Assembly (NCBI GenBank): GCA_002313795.1
Contig: DCCL01000281.1
Location: forward strand, 1-6,007
DNA: 6,007 nt
Source of the DNA: Faecalibacterium prausnitzii
Lineage (GTDB): Bacteria > Bacillota > Clostridia > Oscillospirales > Ruminococcaceae
Direction: 5' to 3'
A program made the translations under genes and the position numbers. Under the pieces are notes generated by a model that was not told where the DNA came from, searched no databases, and saw only the letters and a list, made by a program, of their open reading frames with translations. Shown one piece after another: positions 1 to 5,140 of this stretch (its first letter is position 1; every line of letters starts with the position of its first letter).

Positions 1-8
1 TGCACCGG

Positions 9-16
9 CTCCCTTT
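9..16 (-). promoter_or_regulatory. Candidate ribosome binding site of a gene beyond the left edge
   Basis: AAAGGGAG on the minus strand, about 12 nt after the metH stop codon and 8 nt from the window edge. No terminator is seen after metH. A third operon gene probably starts at or just past the edge; its identity cannot be seen. Confidence 0.45.
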
Positions 17-27
17 TTTCTATCGGT

Positions 28-2481
28 TTATGCTTCTCCAAAGAATTTCTTCGCGATATCTGCGCTCTGTTTGGCGTCCTTGGCGTACCAGTCCGCGCCG
101 ATCTTTTCGGCGTATTCCGGGGTCAGGACAGCGCCGCCCACCATCACCTTGCAGTCCAGCTTGGCGGCGTGGAGGGCCGCGATGGTCTCCTCCATGCTCT
201 TGAGAGTGGTGGTCATCAGGGCAGAGAGGCCCACGAGGTGGACGTTCTTTTCCCGGACGGTATTCACCACCGTCTCCACCGGCACATCACGGCCCAGATC
301 GATGACCTCAAAACCGTAGTTCTCGAGGATGACCCGGACGATGTTCTTGCCGATGTCGTGGACGTCACCCTTGACGGTGGCGAGGACGATGCGGCCCTTG
401 CTGGCCCCTGCCCCGCCCCGCTTGGCGATGGCAGTCTTGATCTCATCAAAGGCCGCCTGCGCCGCACTGGCAGCCTGCAGCAACTGGGGCAGGAACAGTT
501 TGCCCTTCTCGTACTTCTCGCCCACTACGTCCAGCGCCGGGATAAGAGCCTCATCCACCAGCGTCAGAGGCTCCGTAGTCTCCAGCAGAGTGTGGGTGCG
601 GGCAGCCGCTTCACCCTTCAGGCCTTTTTCCACCGACTGCATCAGGGCACCGTAAGGGCCGCTGTGGGCTGCATCCGCCTCGGATGAGGAAGATGCCTTC
701 TTATTGTCGCTCTGCGCGGCCTGAGCCGTCTTTGCCTGAGCCAGAGCCGTGCTGGCGGGAACTTTATCCGCATAGCGGGCAATGTAGGCCATGCTCTGCT
801 TGTCCCGGTTGGTGAGGACGTTATAGGAATAGACTGCCGCCATCATCTCCTCACTGGAGGGGTTCATGATGGCGAGGTCGAGGCCCGCGTACATGGCCAT
901 GGTGAGGAAAGTGGTGTTGAGATAGGGGCGGCAGGGCAGGCCGAAACTGATATTGGACACGCCCAGAATGGTGCGGACGCCCAGCTCCTTTTTGCAGCGG
1001 GCCAGCGCCTGCACCGTGGCCAGAACATCCTGCTGCTGAGCGCTGGCGGTCAGGGTCAGGCAGTCGATGTAGATATCCTCCCGGGGGATGCCGTAGGACA
1101 GTGCTGCCTCCGTGACCCGCTTGGCGATGGCAAAGCGCTCGTCGGCGCTGGGCTGGATGCCCCGCTCGTCGATGGCAAGGCCCACCACGGCGGCACCGTA
1201 CTTCTTGCAGAGGGGCAGGATGCGGTCCAGCGTCTCCTTTTCACCGTTCACCGAATTGACGATGGGCTTGCCGTTGTAGACCCGCAGGCCCCGTTCCAGC
1301 GCGTCGGCGTGGGAGGAATCCAGCTGCAGCGGCAGGCTCACGACACTCTGCAGTGCCTTGACCACCTGCTCCATGACGGCAGGCTCGTCCACACCGGGCG
1401 CGCCCACGTTGACGTCCAGCACCTGTGCACCGGCCTCGGACTGGCTGACAGCCTGCTCGAGGATGTAGTCCATGTCCCCTTCCCGCAAAGCCTGCTGGAA
1501 CCGTTTCTTGCCGGTGGGGTTGATGCGCTCACCCACCACAGTGATGCCATCCACATTGACGAAGTCCACCGGGGTGCAGAGCACCGAGGGCATGGCGTGG
1601 GCCGGACGGCCCGGCTTGCAGTCGGCAAACACGCCGTTGAGCAGTTTGATGAACTCCGGCGTCGTGCCGCAGCAGCCGCCTGCGGCAAAGAGATGCAGCT
1701 CCCGATAGGGCTTCATCTCCATGGCATAGAGCTGCGGGGTGATGTCGTAACCGCTGCCATCGGCCCGGGGCAGGCCCGCATTGGGCTTGACGAAGACCGG
1801 GAAATCGCCGGGCACGGCCTCGGTGAGCCGCTTTGCCATGGGGAAGATCTCTTTGGGGCCGAGGGAGCAGTTGATGCCCACAGCGTCCGCACCCAGACCC
1901 CTTGCAGTGACGGCAAAACTCTCGACGGTGCAACCTGTGAAGGTACGTCCGCCCATCTCAAAGCTCATGCTGGCCATCACCGGGAGGTCGCAGTTCTCTT
2001 TAGCGGCCAGCAGAGCGGCCTTCATCTCGTAGAGGTCGGTGAAGGTCTCGAAGTAGACGATATCCGCTCCGGCGGCCACGCCCGCCCGGACGATGCGGCC
2101 ATACTCAGCCACCGCATCCTCAAAGGCCAGCGTTCCGCTGGGTTCCAGCAGTTCGCCCAGAGGGCCGACGTCCAGCGTGACCAGCGCACCGTAAGGCTCA
2201 CAGGCCCGCTTGCAGTTGGCGATGCCCGCCGAGATGATCTCTTCCAGCGTGTAGTCACTGCCTGCCAGCTTGTGGGGCGAGGCACCGAAGGTATTGGCGT
2301 TGACGATGCGGCTTCCCGCAGCGGCATACATGCCGTGGATGCTCTCGATGAGCTTCGGGTCAGTGATATTCAGCTCTTCCGGCCGGGCACCCAGTTTCAG
2401 GCCCGCTGCCTGCAGCATGGTGCCCATACCGCCATCCAGCAGGATGGTATTGGGCTGTTTGAACAGTTCATTCGCTTGCAC
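28..2481 (-). CDS. metH: Cobalamin-dependent methionine synthase, catalytic part without reactivation domain
   Basis: Cytoplasmic enzyme that moves a methyl group from 5-methyltetrahydrofolate via cobalamin to homocysteine, making methionine. The homocysteine domain (about residues 1-295) has the LLDGGMGTML opening and zinc ligands C205, C270 and C271. The pterin domain (about 310-560) shows GERINPTG, DVNVG, NSVNGE and GVSNISFG. After a low-complexity Ala/Ser/Gln/Lys linker (about 571-606) come the helical cap (about 607-690) and the B12 domain (about 695-817). The latter has GDVHDIGKN, with H708 as lower cobalt ligand, plus GLSALMTTTL and the GGA loop at 782-784. At 817 residues it lacks the roughly 300-residue AdoMet-binding reactivation domain of E. 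coli-type MetH (about 1,200 residues); that function is encoded by the gene just upstream, which overlaps by 14 nt. The start is GTG with a GAGGGG site 8 nt before it; the next in-frame Met (residue 19) falls inside the conserved GGMGT motif. Family assignment is secure. Confidence 0.96.
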   Translation of the reverse strand: MQANELFKQPNTILLDGGMGTMLQAAGLKLGARPEELNITDPKLIESIHGMYAAAGSRIVNANTFGASPHKLAGSDYTLEEIISAGIANCKRACEPYGALVTLDVGPLGELLEPSGTLAFEDAVAEYGRIVRAGVAAGADIVYFETFTDLYEMKAALLAAKENCDLPVMASMSFEMGGRTFTGCTVESFAVTARGLGADAVGINCSLGPKEIFPMAKRLTEAVPGDFPVFVKPNAGLPRADGSGYDITPQLYAMEMKPYRELHLFAAGGCCGTTPEFIKLLNGVFADCKPGRPAHAMPSVLCTPVDFVNVDGITVVGERINPTGKKRFQQALREGDMDYILEQAVSQSEAGAQVLDVNVGAPGVDEPAVMEQVVKALQSVVSLPLQLDSSHADALERGLRVYNGKPIVNSVNGEKETLDRILPLCKKYGAAVVGLAIDERGIQPSADERFAIAKRVTEAALSYGIPREDIYIDCLTLTASAQQQDVLATVQALARCKKELGVRTILGVSNISFGLPCRPYLNTTFLTMAMYAGLDLAIMNPSSEEMMAAVYSYNVLTNRDKQSMAYIARYADKVPASTALAQAKTAQAAQSDNKKASSSSEADAAHSGPYGALMQSVEKGLKGEAAARTHTLLETTEPLTLVDEALIPALDVVGEKYEKGKLFLPQLLQAASAAQAAFDEIKTAIAKRGGAGASKGRIVLATVKGDVHDIGKNIVRVILENYGFEVIDLGRDVPVETVVNTVREKNVHLVGLSALMTTTLKSMEETIAALHAAKLDCKVMVGGAVLTPEYAEKIGADWYAKDAKQSADIAKKFFGEA

Positions 2482-3157
2482 AGGTCTTGCCCCTCTTTCT
2501 GTATTCGCACCGCGTGTTCAGCACGCAGTGGCCGCACCCGGCAAGGCGTCCTTTCACCGGGTGGCCGCTGAGCCCCAGCAGAGCGGTCACGCTCTTGCGG
2601 GGAGTCATCAGGTTATCTTTGCTCACGCAGATGCCGGCCCGGCGGGTAGTATCCAGCGCTGCCGCCACCAACGGCTGCACGGCCAGCGGCCAGTCGCCGT
2701 AGCCCGGCGAAAAGCGGCTCGTCAGATACTTCTCCTGCTCCGCCGCCCACTGCCGAAGCTCTCCCTCTGCGGCGTCTGCCGCCTGCTCGGCCAGAGCGGA
2801 GCCCAGGGCATCCGATGCCACACCGGCGGCGATGTCTCCCACACCGGCCCGGCGGATCTGTCCATCCACGGCGGGGCCGAGGGTGACAGCCATCAGCAGA
2901 GCTTTCTCGCAGCCTTCCAGGTGCCGGAAGACATCCTCTCCCTTGAGGATGCCCGCCTCGGTCAGGCTGTCCACATCAGCTTCCAGCCAGACCGCCCGGG
3001 GCGTCGCCGCAGCCAGCAGAGGCCCGGCGCACCGCTCCAGAAGGGTCAGGGTGGCGGCATCTGCCTCCCCCCGGGCCCCGAAATATCGTGCCGCCTGCCG
3101 GATATCGATGCTCTCCGGCTTTTTCAGTTCCAGCGGCCTGCTTGGCCCTATGGACAT
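2468..3157 (-). CDS. Free-standing methionine synthase reactivation-domain protein
   Basis: A 229-residue protein matching the AdoMet-binding activation domain of MetH, which supports reductive remethylation of cobalamin when the cofactor oxidises to the inactive Co(II) form. The signature is RFSPGYGDWPL (residues 148-158), followed by RAGICVSKDNLMTPRKSVTA (173-192), the usual substrate-binding core of the family. Separate activation proteins of this kind are known, for example in Thermotoga maritima. The gene begins the operon and overlaps metH by 14 nt, so translation of the two is probably coupled. The start is ATG with a perfect AAGGAGG at 3166-3172, 8 nt upstream. The C-terminus adds four cysteines, C208, C211, C217 and C226 (CX2CX5CX8C), possibly a metal or Fe-S site; this is inference. 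No reductase partner is visible in the window. Confidence 0.9.
   Translation of the reverse strand: MSIGPSRPLELKKPESIDIRQAARYFGARGEADAATLTLLERCAGPLLAAATPRAVWLEADVDSLTEAGILKGEDVFRHLEGCEKALLMAVTLGPAVDGQIRRAGVGDIAAGVASDALGSALAEQAADAAEGELRQWAAEQEKYLTSRFSPGYGDWPLAVQPLVAAALDTTRRAGICVSKDNLMTPRKSVTALLGLSGHPVKGRLAGCGHCVLNTRCEYRKRGKTCASE
2490..2495 (-). promoter_or_regulatory. Ribosome binding site selecting the GTG start of metH
   Basis: GAGGGG on the minus strand, 8 nt before GTG at 2479-2481 and inside the 3' end of the reactivation-domain gene. No ATG in the metH frame lies near a comparable site, so this supports the GTG start and the 14-nt gene overlap. Confidence 0.7.
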
Positions 3158-3189
3158 CTCTGCCGCCTCCTTCTTTTAATCCAGCAAAC

Positions 3190-3229
3190 CGGCAGTTTCC
3201 TTCGTTGGCCTGCATATGCCAACATGCCG
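3190..3229 (-). other. Nested hairpin in the metH operon leader
   Basis: On the minus strand CGGCA (3225-3229) can pair with TGCCG (3190-3194), enclosing GTTGGC (3218-3223) paired with GCCAAC (3204-3209) around an 8-nt loop. It lies within the predicted 110-nt leader and ends about 18 nt before the ribosome binding site. I see no cobalamin, SAM or T-box consensus, so a regulatory role is only a possibility. Confidence 0.35.
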
Positions 3230-3273
3230 TTTTGACTGGAAATAATTTCTTTATTTGCGATAAAGTACGAATA

Positions 3274-3302
3274 AGTATACCGCATTAGTAGGCTAAAATC
3301 AA
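3274..3302 (-). promoter_or_regulatory. Sigma-A-type promoter of the methionine synthase operon
   Basis: On the minus strand, TTGATT (3297-3302) and TATACT (3274-3279) are separated by 17 nt, giving 4/6 and 5/6 matches to the housekeeping consensus in an AT-rich stretch of an otherwise GC-rich window. Transcription would start near 3267, leaving a leader of about 110 nt before the reactivation-domain gene. The -35 box directly abuts the T-rich tail of the upstream gene's terminator. Confidence 0.65.
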
Positions 3303-3350
3303 CACAAAAGCCCCTCCCGGGGCCAAAATGCCGCGGGAGAGGCTGTGTTT
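3301..3350 (-). terminator. Intrinsic terminator after the ECF S component, possibly bidirectional
   Basis: Minus-strand arms at 3334-3343 (GCCTCTCCCG) and 3310-3319 (CGGGAGGGGC) form a 10-bp stem with one G-T wobble, followed by TTTTGTGTT. The flanking AACACA and TGTGTT can extend the stem, and the plus strand also ends in GTGTTTTG, so it might stop transcripts from either side. It lies about 50 nt beyond the S component stop codon and separates that gene from the metH operon. Confidence 0.85.
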
Positions 3351-3396
3351 TGCTGTATGGACTTGAGCGGAACATCCCTGACTGACGCTCCGCTGC

Positions 3397-3996
3397 TTAC
3401 TTCAGGAACTTGCGGACGGCCCGGGCCACGATGCCGCCCAGAATGCCGGACACCAGGAACTCTGCCACGCCCTGCACGCCGACCAGCAGGACGACGAACA
3501 TCAGGGGGTTGGCTGCGCCCTTGACGGACACGAGGTTCTGGACATAGTCGCAGCTGTAGAAAGCCAGCACGATATAGCCCATGAAGAACAGGGTGTTGAG
3601 GGCCGGGGCACACATGGCGCTGACGATGTAGCTCCAGGTGCCGGGCTTGTCAAAGCCCTTGATGGCGTTGAAGATGAGGCCGACGCAGAGGCCCATCAGC
3701 ACCCGCATGCCCACGCAGAGGATGAAGGTGTTGACGGGGCTCACCTGGAACAGGGCACCGGTCATGGCAGAAGCGCCGGTGACAGCGTCATAGAAGCTGA
3801 CGGCACCGAACACGCCGCCGAGGATGGCACCGGCGGCAGGGCCCATGGTGATGGCACCCACGGCGATGGGAAGGGTCAAAAAGCTCATGTAAAGCGGGCC
3901 CACAGGCACACTGCCCAGACCGATGGCCTTCATGACCAGCTCAATAGCGACCAGCAATGCCAGCCGGGTGAGGGTGCGAAGATCGTTGTGTTTCAT
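3397..3996 (-). CDS. ECF transporter S component, probably for a vitamin (PanT-like candidate)
   Basis: A 199-residue, very hydrophobic protein with about six membrane segments (roughly 8-27, 34-51, 53-70, 86-112, 120-146 and 163-192). It has the look of substrate-binding S components of energy-coupling factor transporters: the PVGPLYMSFLTLPIAVGAI stretch followed by MGPAAGAILGGVFGAVSF is typical of this family. S components bind the vitamin and work with a shared membrane T protein and ATPases encoded elsewhere; neither is in this window, which fits group II ECF systems. The substrate cannot be read from the sequence. Position behind coaX and a same-strand oxidoreductase favours pantothenate; folate or cobalamin, suggested by the metH operon on the other side, are less likely because a terminator lies between. 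The ATG start has AAGGAGG at 4008-4014, 11 nt upstream. The C-terminus ends in a short basic tail (RAVRKFLK). Confidence 0.85.
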   Translation of the reverse strand: MKHNDLRTLTRLALLVAIELVMKAIGLGSVPVGPLYMSFLTLPIAVGAITMGPAAGAILGGVFGAVSFYDAVTGASAMTGALFQVSPVNTFILCVGMRVLMGLCVGLIFNAIKGFDKPGTWSYIVSAMCAPALNTLFFMGYIVLAFYSCDYVQNLVSVKGAANPLMFVVLLVGVQGVAEFLVSGILGGIVARAVRKFLK

Positions 3997-4017
3997 AATT
4001 CAGTTTTCCTCCTTGCT

Positions 4018-4081
4018 GCCGTTCCGTCCTATGCCGGATACGGCGCAAACCTGCCCGCGTCTACGCGGGGTCTTTTGTTTG
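4018..4081 (-). promoter_or_regulatory. Two-hairpin leader before the ECF S component gene
   Basis: On the minus strand a first hairpin has a CCCGCG/CGCGGG stem (4064-4069 with 4054-4059) and a four-base loop. It is enclosed by a possible CAAAC/GTTTG outer stem (4077-4081 with 4046-4050). A second hairpin pairs GCCGT-A-TCCG (4035-4044) with CGGAACGGC (4018-4026): nine pairs, one bulged A, 8-nt loop. It ends 3 nt before the AAGGAGG of the S component gene. Neither hairpin is followed by a T-run on this strand, so a terminator is unlikely. A cis-regulatory RNA controlling vitamin uptake is plausible but matches no class I can identify. Confidence 0.4.
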
Positions 4082-4086
4082 ATACG

Positions 4087-4113
4087 ATTCTATAAGGCCG
4101 GATGTTTTGTCAG
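4087..4113 (-). promoter_or_regulatory. Weak candidate promoter before the ECF S component
   Basis: CTGACA (4108-4113) and TAGAAT (4087-4092) on the minus strand each match five of six consensus bases, but the spacer is 15 nt, shorter than the usual 16-18. If real, the transcript would begin just before the two-hairpin leader; otherwise the S component is transcribed from the coaX promoter. Confidence 0.3.
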
Positions 4114-4136
4114 GGAACTTCCGGAAAATGTCGTTT

Positions 4137-5123
4137 TTACAGGTCGCAGGGGAAGCGGAGCCCCGCATCCCGCCGGGCCGTTTCCAGCACATGGGCCACG
4201 GCCACCGAGGTATCCAGCATACTGCTGCACAGCTCCTGGTCGCCGCTCTCGATGGCGCGGGCAAAGGCGTGGAACTCTGCCGCCTGCCGGGGGCGGCCCT
4301 CACTGAGGTTGAAATGCTCTTCCTTTCCCTCATAGGGGTGGAAGGTGACGCCGCCGCAGTAGTTGGCCGTAGATTTCTGCAGGATATAACCCCGGGTGCC
4401 CTGAATGATGTACCGGGCCGGGGAGCTGCTGTCCTTGGCGTTGATGCTCACCGCCTTGAAGGTGCGGTATTCCAGGGTCAGCACGCCGCTGGTGTCGATG
4501 TTGTTTGTGATGTTGGCGGCGTAGTGCAGCTTGTTGGGGGCACCGAACAGGCCCACCACATAGCTCACATTATAGACGCCCAGATCCATCAGAGCACCGC
4601 CGGCACAGGCCGGGTCGAAGGAGGGCCAGATATGACCCTCGCAGAAATCATTGTACCGGCTGGAATACTGGCTGAAGTTGCACTGCACCATGGTCACGGC
4701 ACCGATGCGGGGCAGCATCTCCCGGATCTTGGCGTAGTTCTCCTGATACTGGGTCGTGACCGCCTCAAAGAGGAAGAGCTTTTTGCTCCGGGCCAGCTCG
4801 GCCAGCTCTTCAGCCTGTGCCGCCGTGGGAGCCATGGGCTTTTCCACGATGACATGCCGTCCGGCTTCCAGCGCGGCGCGGGCGTATTTTACGTGCAGGA
4901 TATTGGGCACGGCGATATACACCACATCCACCCAGCTGAGCAGTTCTTCAAAGCTGGTGGTGTGGCGGGGCACACCGTATTTTTCGCAGAGCCCCCGGGC
5001 TGCATCGGCGCTGCGCTCGGTGCTGCAAAGGGCTTCTACCTGAAACGGGCTCTCCGGCCCGGTGAGCCAGGGCAGAAACTCCCGGACGATCATACCTGCG
5101 CCCAGAATGCCTAATTTCATCAT
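4137..5123 (-). CDS. Gfo/Idh/MocA-family NAD(P)-dependent oxidoreductase, substrate unknown
   Basis: A full-length 328-residue dehydrogenase or reductase of the Gfo/Idh/MocA family. The N-terminal Rossmann fold opens with GILGAGMI (residues 5-12), followed by VYIAVPNILH (68-77) and the EKP motif (94-96), whose lysine K95 is the usual catalytic residue. The C-terminal substrate domain has GGALMDLGVYNVSY (175-188). In place of the common DxGxH pattern it has DLGVY, with D180 and Y184, as in the dihydrodiol-dehydrogenase branch of the family. Members act on sugars, inositols, dihydrodiols and related polyols, so the substrate cannot be assigned. It starts 17 nt after the coaX stop, with AAGGAG at 5134-5139 just past that stop, so the two are very likely co-transcribed. 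The double ATG start favours the first codon (10 nt spacing). No functional link to pantothenate metabolism is known to me. Confidence 0.9.
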   Translation of the reverse strand: MMKLGILGAGMIVREFLPWLTGPESPFQVEALCSTERSADAARGLCEKYGVPRHTTSFEELLSWVDVVYIAVPNILHVKYARAALEAGRHVIVEKPMAPTAAQAEELAELARSKKLFLFEAVTTQYQENYAKIREMLPRIGAVTMVQCNFSQYSSRYNDFCEGHIWPSFDPACAGGALMDLGVYNVSYVVGLFGAPNKLHYAANITNNIDTSGVLTLEYRTFKAVSINAKDSSSPARYIIQGTRGYILQKSTANYCGGVTFHPYEGKEEHFNLSEGRPRQAAEFHAFARAIESGDQELCSSMLDTSVAVAHVLETARRDAGLRFPCDL

Positions 5124-5140
5124 ATACTCTGTTCTCCTTC

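Noticed and set aside
1309..2571. Long plus-strand open frame of 420 codons opposite metH
   Set aside because: It lies fully antisense to a clearly conserved gene, its translation is Gln/His/Arg/Gly-rich with no recognisable fold, and open antisense frames are expected in GC-rich coding DNA.
2976..3215. Minus-strand frame starting at ATG 3213-3215 in the metH operon leader, a possible leader peptide
   Set aside because: No Shine-Dalgarno sequence precedes the ATG, and the frame runs far into the reactivation gene out of phase, with Arg/Gly-rich shadow-like content.
2270..3235. Plus-strand open frame of 321 codons spanning the metH and reactivation-gene junction
   Set aside because: It crosses two real genes in antisense and its composition looks non-coding.
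3158..3300. Cobalamin or SAM riboswitch, or T-box, upstream of the metH operon
   Set aside because: No B12-box, SAM-I core or T-box AGGGTGGNACCGCG sequence is visible, and the leader of about 110 nt is too short for a typical cobalamin riboswitch.
4054..4069. GC-rich hairpin as an intrinsic terminator after the oxidoreductase gene
   Set aside because: On the minus strand it is followed by CAGGTTTGCG rather than a T-run. The T-rich side faces the plus strand, where there is no gene to terminate.
4107..5114. Plus-strand open frame of 335 codons opposite the oxidoreductase gene
   Set aside because: Antisense shadow of a gene with full family motifs; no recognisable domain and no plausible ribosome binding site noted.
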